64,000 nucleotides of DNA from Caenorhabditis remanei (Eukaryota > Nematoda > Chromadorea > Rhabditida > Rhabditidae). Position 1 is the first letter of the stretch. The number at the start of each line of letters is the position of its first letter. The stretch lies in the NCBI RefSeq assembly GCF_010183535.1, contig NC_071332.1:10912001-10976000 (forward strand). The letters run 5' to 3'. Made by a program: the position numbers and the translations under genes. The notes under the pieces are model-generated. The model was not told where the DNA came from. It did no database searches and saw only the letters and a program-made list of their open reading frames with translations. Below are positions 33,422-47,000 of the stretch, in pieces.

Positions 33422-36400
33422 TCCTTACTTTCGTTGTCGTGTCATCCCCTCACATTCATCCCCACGTCTTCCTCTTCAGAGTGTCTTCTTCGTCTCCAAT
33501 ACTTCCACGACGTCGCCATGACGACTACTGGAGGATTCTGAAGTGAAGAGTCTGAAAAGGAAAGAAGAAAAGGAGAAGAGGCCAAAACACGGATGAATGA
33601 GTAATCAGGATGAATAGTGAATTGGTTGGTGGAAGCAGAAGAAGAAGACCACTAAGAAGACGTGGAGGGTGATTCTGAAAAGAAGGCGTCCTATTCTAAA
33701 ATGGACGATGTAGAAGATGAAGTAAATGAAGGCGTCGTTTTAGAAGACAACGATGACCCATTACATACCCATCTCACTCTTCTTCAAAAATATCTTCCGA
33801 CGTCTTCTTCTTCTTGGAGCCCCCTGTGTAGTGACCGAGAGTGAATAAATTAGAAAAAGGAGAAGAAGAAGAAGACGAAGGATGGGTGTTTGGGGCAAGG
33901 AGGAGAAAACGAGAGGGCTTTTCGAATTCTGGAGCTCTTTTTCGCCTTCTCAACTACACACTCGTCATTTAGTGGTTGAGGAGATGGAAAATGGAAGAAG
34001 ATGGAGGAGGAGGAATGAAGTCATCGTTTTGGTGGTGGAAGAAGGCCATCTTTCTACTGAAATGATGAGGAGAAGAGCTCGGCTTTCAGTTTTTATTCGT
34101 CTTCTCGGAAGCCTTTCCAAATCATTTGGAATCCCTTTTTGAGAAAAATTTCCACGAGACTTAGAAAGTTTTCAGAAGTGTCGTTTATCTGATCGAAAAC
34201 ATACCAGTTTATTTAAAAGCTGTCTCAATAACATCGGTCAACTATCATTCGTTGGTTTTAACTGTTCTTGAATCATGCAACAGCATGTTGAGACTGCCAC
34301 AAACCAAAAAAAGATAGTACTTTTCGCTCATGGGAAGTCCTCCGATCCAACTCTTTAACTTGTGAGACTTGACGCTTTCAGGGAGCCATTTGAAAAATTA
34401 TTGTAAAAAAAACCTTTAAAATCCGCTAACAGGATACAACATTGCTAGTTATAAGATTCAGCGCGAGTTGGAAAATGGAGTCAAACCCATATTTCACCTG
34501 AAGAAATCTGAAACTGTACAATATGACTGAAATTTTCCAATGAGCCTTTCTTCATAAAGTACAGTGGTCCTTTCTGCTTTTGACTCCTCTGTTGTTTCTG
34601 AATACCAGTCTTGATCCGACAGGAAGGCTTTGTCGACCTGGAAATCCCATCTATCCATGCCTTTCATTATTACTGTGCAAAAATTAGAAAAATCAAAATC
34701 AAAATCGAAGAAATCCTCAACCATTGTTTAGAGACATCTGCGAGATGAAGTCATTCTACCATTTTCTGGATCCCGCCTATATATTTCACTTCAGATAACA
34801 GAGAATCTAATCACTCACTAGCAGATTGTATGTATTTTCAGACCCCTTTCTCACTACAAAGTGTCATCTTCATTTCCCCTCCTCTTCTTCTTCTTCTGTT
34901 TCTTCTTCTATCCTCCAAATTCTTAGAGACCTGTGAGGGAACGAAAGTCAAGGAGCTCAGGAGCCCGTGCTACATTTCCTGCGTCTCCATTTCTTTTTTC
35001 CATCTTCTTCTTCTTCAAAACTTATGTTGTAAACCGACTGACGCTTCTTCTTCTTGTCTCTCAAGAACGGACGCTTTCTGGAGGCGATGTGTTTATGAGA
35101 AGAAGAAGAAGCGCCTCTTCTCCTTCTTTCTGTGCTTCTTTACTCCGCATAGCAACCAGAAAGCTTCTTCTTCTTTTTCTTCCCGGAGGATGATGAAGAA
35201 GAAGAAGGAGAAGAAGAAGTGCTCCGCCTTTCACGAAAATCTTCTTCTTCTCGGTCACCTGAGCTCCTGGTGAGCAGTTTTGAGAGTGGCATGGAGAAGA
35301 GCAAAGTCTTCCCTTTTCGATGAATCCTGTACTTTTGGGAGTTGGATACATATCTTCTTCTTTTTTTCTTTTCGACATTTGCGGCCATTTGAGAAGAAGG
35401 GATTACGGTAATGAGAATCTGAAGAACAGATATCAGAACTTCAGTAATCTAGTACTATCATCAATTACAAATACAGGAAAATAACAGAAAACGCGCCGAA
35501 TTTAGTTTCGAACTTCAAACAGTGCTTATTTTCAGAAACCATAAATTCTAAATTTTCGGTCAACAGAACACTTCTTCCCAGAATCACAAGTATTTGAATA
35601 AAAATAGAAAAGATGGAATGAATAGATTCTGATACTAGATTGGATAGAATTAGGGGTTGATCTTGGAAAAATAAAAAACAAACTGACGAATGGTCCGTTG
35701 AAATCAGGTAAAATTAGCTAGGAAAGGTCAATTACTTGATCCGGATTATTTCTGAATTGAAATGATAGTTTCTGTTTTTCTTCAACTTTCCTCAATTTCA
35801 AAGTTTCTGGAATACTTTTGAAGTTTTTAAGAAATAAATGGGATCATACTGACTTTTATCATAGGTTCATAAATATAGATTCACTCTTATGAGAAACGAA
35901 ATCATGAAAATAGTCAAATGATTAACTGATTACTGTTGCATTTCTACTATTCTCTTTTACATAATTTTCAGATTTAAGAAAAACATAATGTCCGTCTTGA
36001 TGTCTTATAAAAACTACCGTATCCAGGCAAACGATTTGGAAATCCATATTTATCACCATCCAGACTTTTCGTCATGCTCCTCCATTTCCTCGTGATAACT
36101 AACTGAAAATATCACTCTTCCTTCTCCAGATTCCTCTTCTCTTCTCCTCAATTTTGTCACCAGCCAGCACTTCACCTCACCTCCAGGCTGCTGTCGCTTC
36201 TCCTCTTCTCCTCTTTTTCTTCTTCTCCTTCCATTTTTTTGTCTGATAACACTTCTGATAGAAGAAGAAAAAAGACCGCTTCTCGCTCATCATGCCCATT
36301 CTCTCTTTTTTCGGAGGCGCCCGTTTTTTCCAGCGTTCTCGGAAAATAAAGTAGTCTTTCCGGGTTCTAGCAATGAGAAAACTAGCCGGATAGCTATGAA

Positions 36401-39400
36401 AAGGAGTAGGAGAGTCTGGTAACGTGTTGCTGGTTCCACGTCACCCCTTCACAATTTCACATCGATTATCTGTTCCTATCTCTCCGCAATATTTCTTATT
36501 TTTTCCCTCTTCATCATCATCATCCTGAAGTTGAAAGTGTTTGTGATAAGACTCTGCTCTCTTACCTTGCTCCTCGGCTGCTGGTAGAAGTTGTGAGCAA
36601 ACAATTGTTGTGTGTCTCCGTGTGTGACCCCCCTTCACTTCTAACCGAACGTTCTTACCCACACGAATTTTTCTTCTGTTCTCCTAATTTCCTATCTCTC
36701 TTCAACCAACTCGATATTTACTTTGGAGGTTGATGGGGTGGTTGGATTGACTTTCGAAATTGAGTTAGATGCGGAGTGACAAATTAATAGGGCTTTTGAG
36801 ATTTTAGTGGTTTAGAACATGACAGGCGAGATATGTGATCTACGTGGACTGAGAATCAAGAAATGGAAACCGAGAATTCAACCAGACATTGTTTTTGAAT
36901 CAGCCACGAGATGTTCCGATGATATCAGATTCAATAGGTATTGAAAAGTTGAACTCTTGAATATTTCACCTGCATAATTCTGTAATCTCATGATTTCCTA
37001 CTGTAATCCCATGAGCTTCAACTCTCAGATTCTTCGAGATTTTATAATTTTAGAACTCCACCATCAACGAAAACTGAAATTTTCCAATTTTGTAGTGTTC
37101 GCTTTTTTCGTATCCGTACCCGCAAAACATTCTGACTATAAATGGCTTCCTTTGCAAGGCAGATACAAATTTCAGTCAGAATCAAATGCTATAAGTTTAA
37201 AATCTCTTCAGAAGGTCTTTTTCTTAATGAAGTCTTATCCAAACCCTAAGACAACTGAAAGCCTTCTCGTTGGACTGACGGAAGTAGTTGGGTTTGCAGA
37301 GGGAGAAATAGTGACGTGCTCTTATCAAATACTCTCATTCCCTCTTCTCCTCTTCTTCTATTCCAATTGACCAACACGGAGCCATCATCTGTGTCCGGTG
37401 CCACGCGTCAATTTGATTTTAAAAAAGAGAAGACTGAAGGGTAGAAGATGAAGACGAAGGCCACTGTCAGGGCGCCAGATGGCTTCTTTCCGTTGAAGAG
37501 ATTTCGGGTCAAGATCGAATTTCTTCATTTTGAAGATGAAGATGAAGAATGAGAGAGAAACGTCTTCTGAAGGCAGTTATTAGATTTGTTTATTTTTTGA
37601 TCTTCTGGAAAATGGAAACAGCCACAGAAGTAGTAGAAGAAGAATGAAAAGAATGAAAAAAGAGATAAACGGACGGCTCTGAAAGCTTCTCCCTATAATC
37701 TTCTCATAATACTTTGTGAGCTCCTTCTTTTTCTTCTTCTTTTTGGTCTTCAACTCCTTCCTCAAGTCTTCTGAGGGCCTGACGACTTCTGGAGTTTTCT
37801 GGAGACGAGTCTCCTCCAGAGGGTCGCTCCCCTCTACTCCACAAACACATATGTATTGTCTTTTTGCCCCTACTCTCCAGTCAAAACGTACGTCATCTTC
37901 TCCCATTCCTACATACTATTTCTTCTTTTTTCCATATATGTAGTGTGTATATGTCTCTCCGAGTGTCCTGTACCGTGCCTCCTTTGGTCTCCTTCTTATT
38001 CTTCTGTCCGTTTTTGTTTCCTTCGCCTTCAAACATGGCGACGTCGTCGTCTTCTTGTAGAAAATGGAGAAGAAGAATGAGTAGGACAAGAAGACATGTG
38101 TCAAGATGGTCTTCTTGGAGACTCTAGATGGAGACGTGAAAAGAGAAGACATGACGATGTGACCTCCTTTATAGTCCCTTTTCACAGGCTATCAAGATTC
38201 TTGATGGAAATTCCTAATGAGGTGTCAGAAGGGTGCTCGACGAGAAAATATGATGAGTCTGGTGGCAGAGGGTACTGTAGGAAACTGAAGCGACTTCACA
38301 TCTAGCTCGTTTTTTGAATTTCTTCGGATTGAAAAGAATCAGAAGAATTATTAACAAAAAAGTAAAGCATAGTTTTTGCATCATCCAGCTCTCTCTTAGA
38401 AATAAGGTTTAATTTAATTTAGGACAAGGGGCAATTGAATACTAGGTGACCAATTTCAAAGTTTATTGTCTCTTATCTCGCACCTGAAACCCTCACAATT
38501 TGAATCAGATAATATCAACTATAGTAACAGATTTCAAAAGATTACACTTGATTGTTCCAATGTCACGCAAACAGTTCACATGAGTAGTCAGATAGAGAAA
38601 CACGTGGCACAAATCCAGTACAATTATGAATCTATCCAATTTTTAGACGTTCTGCAAAAACTTTTAAAAGGCTTGTCTGACTAGCTTTTCAATGCATTAT
38701 ATCTTTTTTAGTTTTGTCACTACTTCTGTACTAACCTCTCTTCTTGACTTTTGCACCTCACATCTACACCCCTTGCTTGTCTTCTCACTATAGTCAAATA
38801 CAGTTTTCTCGTCATCTCTCGCTTTCTTCATACCTACCAAACAATCCTTTATCTACAAAAGCCTCTCTGTGTTCAATGAGTAAAGTGAGAACAGCTCCGT
38901 GAGCTCGTGTGCACCCCACCATCACCACCTATACCGCGCCGTTGTGTTTGTCTGTCTCCATCGGAGTCGAGTCGGTCTCTCCTCTCCGCTGTCGCTGACG
39001 GAGCTCGGAATCACACAACTCCACTCGCCGCCGTTGTCGTTCTCCTCTTCGTCTTCTCTACTCCATCTGTTTATTCACCTTTATGTGTCACTGTCAGCAG
39101 CAACCCCACAACCAACCTCCGACATTAGTCGGAGTAAGTAACGGAAGAAAAGAGGGAGGCTCCAGAATGTTCCTCTACTTCTGAATTCCTTGTGACATCT
39201 TCCGAATCATTTGACATCGTCGTCCACTTTATTCTTCTCCTTGAATCTTTTGGAGACCGCTCCATCGGTCGAAGAAGACGACTCTCTTCTCCATTTTTTT
39301 TTGGCTGCCTCCGTCAAGTTTAATGTCTCTTTGTCTGGGAGACACCACCAGAATGTTGTCAACAAAAGAGAAAGGCAGAGGCCTCTGGGTCGTCGTTTTG

Positions 39401-42400
39401 GAGCTCTTCTCATCTCTTTGGGGTGCTCCAGAATCTGCGTTGAGCATCTTCTCGGGAGACGAAGAAAATGGACAAGAGTGTCTCCGGGGGGATGCCTCTT
39501 CTTCGTCTACTTTTCCTTCTTATTCTCCGACGTCTTCTTCTTCTTCTTCTTCTTCTGTTTCCCATCTAATCCCTTCCTCTTCAGAAGACGAGTGCTCCTC
39601 CTCTTAGACAAGTCTTCTGAATCGTTATCATCATAACATCATCCCTCTCCGGATATCATCAATATGTTTTCGTGAATTGAGGAGATATGGGCTCTCTAGA
39701 TGATTCTATGAAGAGAGAAGAAGAAAGTGAATCCCTTGAATAGAAGGCGATTAGCAAAACGAGAAGAAGATTGACGTCTTCTTCTTCTCCTTCTATTCTC
39801 TTCTATTCTGAATTCGAAGCTTTTTGAGAAATCTTGTCTAGAACGTCGTCTGGATTCTAGAAAATATGAAAATACGTTAAAGTGATGAGGGACTGGCTTT
39901 TTCCAAGCGTTTACTTGAATGTTTAGAGGTTTTCTGAAAACAAGCACCTCCTCTAGTTTAAAAATCGTGCATAAAATCACAAAAACCGAGAACGATCTTA
40001 AGTCCCAACAAGTTGAAGATATGAAATTTAGGACTTTTTTGTTGAAAACGGCAATCAAAGCTCAATTTTCTCCCTGCTGCTCCTAAGTCAATAACTAATA
40101 GTTTGTACTGTTTTTTCTCCAGTTAATTGCATTGAGAAAATTCCAAAGATACTTGGATATCGGGATACCCCTAATTGTTTTCCGAGTGTACTGAGTTTGT
40201 TTTGGATTACTGTAGAGCCTAATCCTGCAAATATGTTGTTTTCCCCAGAAGGTCTAGAGGTCACAAGAAGCTATCCTTCCTCTTTTTCCTCTCATATTCG
40301 AAACAAAACGTTTTTCTTCCTCAAAAAAAAAATCCTGAACAACCTTCACCTGCGCAACACCCACTGAGACTATGTATCACCTCCTTGCTGACTTTACCAT
40401 CGTCTTCCGTTTTTTCCCGTCTTCTTACCCCCGTCCCCTTTTTTCTTCTTCTTTTTCTTCGTCATCATCATCGACGTCGTCGCCTTCTTCTTCTACTCCA
40501 TTCGTCTTCTTCCTTGCCTTCTTCGACCGTATGGTTTCACCATACATACGCGCGCGCATCGTCCCGCTATCCTTCTGTATACTCAACGTTCGCCTTTTCT
40601 TCACAGCCTTTTCCCTGTCAATCCAAATCGGCCCCGAGAATCTTCGAAGAAGAAGAAGAAGAGGAAGACGATGATGATGAAGATGATGGAGACCACAAAA
40701 AGAGACGATGCTAGGTCTTGGGTCGGAGTGATGGAATGTTTATTTTGCTCTCCTGACGAGGGAGGACTGCAAGAAGAATGGAGAAGACGGAGAAGAAGCG
40801 GCGAAGAAGTTGACTCTCTCTTCTTCTTCATCTTCTTCTCGCGCGGGAACCCAAGCACATACAACACACCGGCTCTTGGGAGAGCTGCTCCGCCCGCGCT
40901 CCTTGTGCTCGTTTTCCTGTGTCTGTGTATTCTATTCTCCACAAAGACACTTGACAAATGGAGCGTACGAATCTCCACTCTTTTGATTCCACTATTCTTC
41001 AGCTTCTTCTTCATCTTCTTCTACTTCATCCATCAGCATCTAATCCATCTATTCCCAATCTCGAACGAAGGTTCTCTTCTTTGAGACATGACGAAAAAGT
41101 GTGCGTTATCATATCAGTCGTGTCGTGTCTCTTGTTGCACGACACGTCTCGTCGTCCATCCGCCACGATGGCTGTGTGGAGGCGCTGCATCAGAAGTATG
41201 TATCAATCAATAGATATATAGTCTCTATGTCTAAAAAGAGGAGGAAATCGAGAAACAGAGCGGTGTGGTCAGAAGAGGCAAAAAGAGGTCGTGTGCATCA
41301 CCATCATCATGAAGTGTGGGCGCTCGCCCCTGTTGAAATCGATGCATTTGAATATATGTATCGGCTGTTTGCATGTGCCACGCCGTCATATATATTGAAC
41401 AACACACTCATTCATTCATCTGGGCACCACCATCTATTGAAATGGGCACATTCTATTGTGTAGAGTTGCGTTGAGTCTGATTTTCTGGGTAGAAGGGAAT
41501 AAGGACTTAGAAAAATACAGTATTCTAAGATTGAGAGTCATTGCTCAACTGTTGTTCTTTTGCTCCAAAGTATTCAGAATGCAAAGTTGCAGTAAAACGG
41601 TCAAACCATCAATCCTCTAGATCTAAAAGGTCCGAGATCGGATTCAAGATATTCTCGTCGTCTTATTCGTAGATAGAGATAATTACTGAAGTATACATTT
41701 AAGGAGCTGATTTTGATTCAGTTTCAAGGTTGTTTGTCTCTGATATAGATTCAAGATTTTACAGTTTTTCATTGGTACTAATTTACAACTTCTAATTGAT
41801 AACCTTCAAGTTATCCTCTTTTCGTAAACTACGTTTCAAGCAGCAAGACTGTAAAATGTTGGTTTCAATATTACTTCAAAGCCAGAAGCTCCCATGATCC
41901 ATAATAGAAAGGTTGGCACTCTATGTGCGTTAGTCTTCAAATAGCTAATGCAACGTGTCTCTTGACCCCTCAGAATCTCTTCTTTGTATGCGTGGCATTC
42001 TGTGTCTAACACCATCTACGTACGGTATTTGACATCTCCGCTCTCCTCCCAACCCATGTACACATATTCTCTCTCTCCCGATTAATTTGCTCAACCAATA
42101 AATTCTCATTGACCGTGGAGAGTGACTAGATGATGTACTCAATTTCCACAGTACTCCTTCAAACCTCCACTATTTTTGTATTTTTCCATCTACATCTCCA
42201 CCATCATCGTCGTCCGTTATGTTTCCTCTACTTCTTCTTTTTCTTCCCGTCACATATACTCCTCTCCCGAGACGACAAAAGCCAACGGCGACCGCGATCA
42301 CTCTCTTCGTCTTTTTTCCTCACTCTCTCCGAGAAATAGAAGAAGAGTGAAGAGGACCCCGCCCTCCCGGGCGTTTGCCTCTCCATCGGATCGACGTCCC

Positions 42401-43747
42401 AAGCTTGTTGTCTCTATTTCTCTCTCTTCCTGTCGATTGCGCCTCCATCACCACCGTCATCGTCGTCATCAAACCGTCGTCGTCTTCTTCTGTGGACACT
42501 GTGTGCAGTTCTTCACTCTATGTGTGCCTGTGTGCGGTCGTCGGTCTATCGGCGGTCGTTGTGTGTCAGTATGTGTGTGCTGCTTCTTGTGTGTGCGCTG
42601 TTTGTGATGATGGCGGTGGGCTCGGTGCCCCTTCGAATGTCCTCTTCTTCTTCTCTTCGGGACGGCTGCTGCCAGCAGACGCAGCCGTCAGATGCGTCAG
42701 ATGTCTTTCTCCGGTTTCTATTTTTCTTCTTCTTCTTATTCTTCTTCAACCCGGTGATCATCATCATCATCTTCTTGATCACAAGCATTTTCTTTTCACA
42801 CTGGAGCATGCACGTCAACTTACTGATAAGCAAAAGTTTCTGTAGATTTTGATTTCTGACGAAGAATTCAGACATCAATGGCTAAATACACATTGTTGGT
42901 TTATTTATCTACTTTCTGTTTTCCTCGTTCCTTCTTTTTTTTTCGATAGAAACTCATGAGATCTTTGAAAAAACATTTCCGAAATTTGGAAGAAACCCAG
43001 AAAATCCGCATTTTCTCATTTTTACGCGCCGAGAAACATTTCTCAAATTTCCAATGTGCGCCTTCGATACAGTACCTTGTGAATCTTCTGTTGTTATCTG
43101 AAAAAGGTCGCTCCCTAAATTCTTTCCAGTTTTCTGCAATTTTAAACTTCGAAGGCATCATTCTAACTAATATTTTTAAGTCGCAACATTCGAACACCGA
43201 ATATGAATATAAACCACTTCTTCTTCTTTTTTCTTTTCAAAATTCCACTAAAAATTATGTCATTATGCATTTTTAATAGCATACCGGCACGAGAACCACG
43301 TATCGCTATGAACAATTTCGCTTTTAAATATCATAAGCATGTTTTGTTTCCTCAACGTAAATCTTATCAGTTTTTCTCATAAATCTTCCTCTGTCTCTCT
43401 CTTAAACCATTTCTCGAGTTTTCTGCAGAATTTTGAATTCTGAAGTGTATCGGTGTGCCGTTTCGCAATTTTTGTCGGCTCATAAAACCTCGTCAACGCC
43501 GGGGCGACGACCACTCTTCTTCCTTCTCTCCTCTTCTTCTCCGTCAGCATCATCACCTCGTTATCATTTTCTTCTTCTTCTTCAACTTCACTTTTTGCCT
43601 CAGAGCATTCATTCCGTCACTTCGTTCACCTTCTTCTCTCAAAATCATCTTCACGTCATGAGCCATTTTTTCTATAGTTTTTTTCTTTCCAGAAAACAAC
43701 ACATCGATTTTATCTCCACGGACTCGTCGTGTGATCATCAACACCAG
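33422..43747. other. 10.3 kb stretch without genes, GAA/TTC-rich
   Basis: I found no exon series supportable on either strand. Short open frames here are long only because TTC/GAA tracts lack stops. The region has dozens of (GAA)n or (TTC)n runs of 3-7 units on both strands, and repeated words GTCTTCT/AGAAGAC. The composite GACGTCTTCTTCTTCT recurs near 33797, 39529 and 39771. CGTCGTCGTC runs and short (GAT)n runs also occur. It lies upstream of the zinc-finger gene and ends in a likely 5' UTR exon, so it is best read as extended promoter or regulatory DNA. Non-coding RNA genes cannot be excluded by eye. Confidence 0.5.
39535..39555. repeat. (TTC)7 microsatellite
   Basis: Seven perfect TTC units, the longest of many such tracts between 33.4 and 44 kb; it follows GACG. 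Confidence 0.85.
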
Positions 43748-44053
43748 GTAAGAGGAAGAGAGCTTCTCGTCAAGAAGACAGGCGCCGACGCAAATATATA
43801 TCTGTCGTTGCGCTCCTGCTGTTGCTCCTGCTTTTCGTTCGCTGTCGTTTTCGTCGTTTTCGGTTAGGATAGATATATTCTCAAAAAAGTCGACGCCGCG
43901 CGACGCGAATCAACATTGAAGGAGCAGCAGCAACGAGCTGTCACTGTGCAAACTGTGTGGAGAAGAGGAAACGGCGGCAAAGAGTGAAGCGACGAGAAAA
44001 TTTGTGTGCATGTGTGGGAGAAGAGAGAAAGCTCTCAACAGTTCGTTTTCCAG
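43748..44053 (+). promoter_or_regulatory. Probable 5' UTR intron of the zinc-finger gene
   Basis: CACCAG|GTAAGA is a near-perfect donor and CGTTTTCCAG at 44044-44053 a good acceptor, eight bases before the ATG at 44062. The upstream exon would end at 43747. The same acceptor could instead receive a spliced leader. Confidence 0.5.
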
Positions 44054-44061
44054 ATCACCTG

Positions 44062-47000
44062 ATGAGCATCGTCGGAGAGGACAACGAGATTATACTGAAC
44101 GCGAGTCTTTCCAATTCGCCCGACAATTCAGACGCTATTGCAGAGAGTAGTCGAGTGTTTCTCGAGAAAATTTTAGGTATGATTTTGAAATACATTCTAC
44201 AAACATTCGATGAATATTAAACTTTCTAGAAAACATAATCGGCTAGAATTTAGATAAATTCGTCAAAAATTTGAGAAAAAAACTTTCTATTGCTATTGTA
44301 GCGAACGTAATTCGACTTTAACCAAGAATTTAGTTTTAAATTACAATTATTCATCTTATTTCAAGAGCTAGGTGACCTTTTACAAAACATCATGCATTTT
44401 TTCAGTCTCCATGTCGTCAAACGCTGTAAAAAGTGGTATCGATGATATTGCTGCTCGTCTGAAACAAAACGGGACGTCTTCATCGTCGACACACAACACA
44501 TCAAAAAGCAATGGATCGGCGACAACATCAACACACAACGCTGGTATTGATCCGACCACGATTTCAAATCACACGCCAACAATGCAGTTGAGTTGTGTTG
44601 AATGTGGAGTTACCAAGGCGAACTCAGAAGAAATGGAAATTCACATCAAGACAGAACATCTCAATTGGCTGCCGTTTCAATGTCCGATGTGTCTAACAGA
44701 ACGTGCTTCTGATTCACAAATGAGAGAGCATCTTCATTCGTCTCATCAGAAGAATATGAGCAAATTCATTTACGTTGATAATGTTACCGCAAAAAGAAAA
44801 TTGCAAGTTCTTATGGACAAAGCATTCTCATTAAATGTTGCAAAACGGGTGAACGCTTCAGCGAACAACATCCCTTCGTCATCTACAGCCACATCCCCAT
44901 ATTCTCCACCGAGTTATCGTGGAATGAATTCAACGCCTTCTTCTGGCAGGAACACTTCTACCTCCAACGGTAGTGCGACATCCGCTGCTACAGCATCTGC
45001 TCAAGCTGCCGCCACAGCTATTGTCAACCATCACAAGGAAAAAGAGAAGCAAACGGCTCAAGCGGCTGCAGATTTTCTGAAACTTCTCGATTTCTCCGTG
45101 ATAAATGGGGAGACAGTTGAACAGAAGCCACAGACGCCGTCGGCTTCAAGAACTACGAGCGGTAGAAAACGACCATACGTACCAACTTCGGCAACCGAAG
45201 CGATAACAACGATGGAATTGGAGCCGTCGAATGCCGAATCGTTTTTGGCCACTTTGAATTCTTTGAGTCATGCACAGACGCCGGAAAACGAGGAGAATGA
45301 TAAACGTGAGTTTTTTGCACTATGGAAATGAGAAAAAAGCGACTATTGATGAAAAGGAAAAAGCAAATAATGTATCTTGAAAAATTCTAAATTCCGAATA
45401 GTGAAAGTGTGTATTATTTTACGATAAAAATTGTAAAATTGCACAAACTTGCTTGTCGGAAGAGCGCATTTGCTATCTCGCTGAACAATACAAATTTTCA
45501 TTGGTTGCATACTTGTCACGGGCCGGGCCGGGCCGGGCCGGGCCGAAATCAGGAAAAATCTCGGCCCGGCCCGGCCCGGCCCGGCCCGGCCCGCTCGGCC
45601 CGTTTTGAAACATTTTTTCAAAACATTTTGAGTTTTTGAACTTTTTTTGGAAATTTTTTGAAATTTTTTGAAAAAAGTATAGTTTTCGAATAAACATTTA
45701 AAATTGAATCAAAATGTGAATATGTAATGATAATTTAAGCATTTTTACTGTTTTTTTTTCGAAAAATTTCAAAAAAAAAATTGGTAAAAATGGGTACCCA
45801 TTTTTGAATCCGGGCCGCCGGGCCGGGCCGGGCCAAGAGAAATTTCGGCCCGGCCCGGCCCGGCCCGATTTTTGACAAGTATGATTGGTTGGTTTCATAT
45901 TTCCACGACATGATCCCTTCAGAGTTTATTTTCTCATTATTTTGTTCAAAAATTAATAGTTTTCCATAGTTACAGCCCCCTTCTCATTGGATGATCTCAA
46001 TATCGACAGCTCCTCAACTCTCGCAACACTCTTCGGTGGTGGTGCAAAGAAAGTCAAGTACGAAGAAAGCGATGGACCAAATGATATGATGGAAGATGCA
46101 TTGGATGCACTGAATCCTATTTCCGTTCTTGATAATGTCGCTGCTCTCTTTGGCTCCACTCCGGATAGAAGCACTGAAACTGAAGGAACAAAGAAGACGT
46201 CGAGTATTTCGAAAAAGCGAGTGCTCGGGGAATGCTCAAAGTGTCAAAAACCAGTGACAGCTGGAGCCAGACAAATGCACATGTTCTTCCATTTGGCAAA
46301 AGACGAAATGATATTTCGTTTCCGTTGCAAACATGAAGGATGTGCTATTGAGCATTATCGCAAAGATCAAATGGAAAATCATCAATCGAAAGCTCACGGA
46401 CGAATCGACCCAGACATGATGGAGGATCGTTCGCTGGAATTGTTCCAAAAGTGTCAGGTACGCCTTTCTTCTTTCAAATTGGACCACAAAATTGATTAGA
46501 GCATCCTCACACTCACTTTTATTATTATGTATATCACTTATGATTTGGTCAATGTTGTAAAAATTCTGTGTTGTAAATATATACAGTTCGTAGCACATTT
46601 TCAGATATTTGCAGATAATGCTTGTTAACTTTTCGATAGTCAGCTCGTTCGTAATATTCTCATCAATAAGCACTTATACATTAGATATTGTTGTCATTTC
46701 GTGATCTAGTAACCAACCCCTATTACGAGCCGTCGCCCACGAGAATATAGAAAATACCATCAACATTCAGGAGTTGAATCACGAACTTTTCGTCGCACAC
46801 CGTCACGGACATCGCGGAAGCCCGCACCAGTGGTCGGGTGGCTCGGCAGATATGACCGGCTACCAGGTTGGTGTCGTTTGGTGGTGGTGCCACTGTTGTT
46901 ATCCTTCTATCTCTATCTTCTCTCCCATTTGTCGTACTACCATCGTCGTTAGTGATGTGTCTAACATAAGGATACGCATGTGCATGTCTTGTTTGTATGG

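Noticed and set aside
33662..34142. Acidic and Arg/Glu-rich open frames downstream of the EB-module gene
   Set aside because: They arise from GAA/TTC tracts that lack stop codons; no signal, domain, splice or polyA support.
38466..38684. A 72-codon frame with normal-looking composition
   Set aside because: No acceptor or donor placing it in a gene, no signal peptide or recognised domain.
39211..41463. Several 100-140 codon frames on both strands in the TTC-rich block
   Set aside because: Overlapping frames on opposite strands with Ser/Phe or Lys/Glu composition, as expected from the microsatellites.
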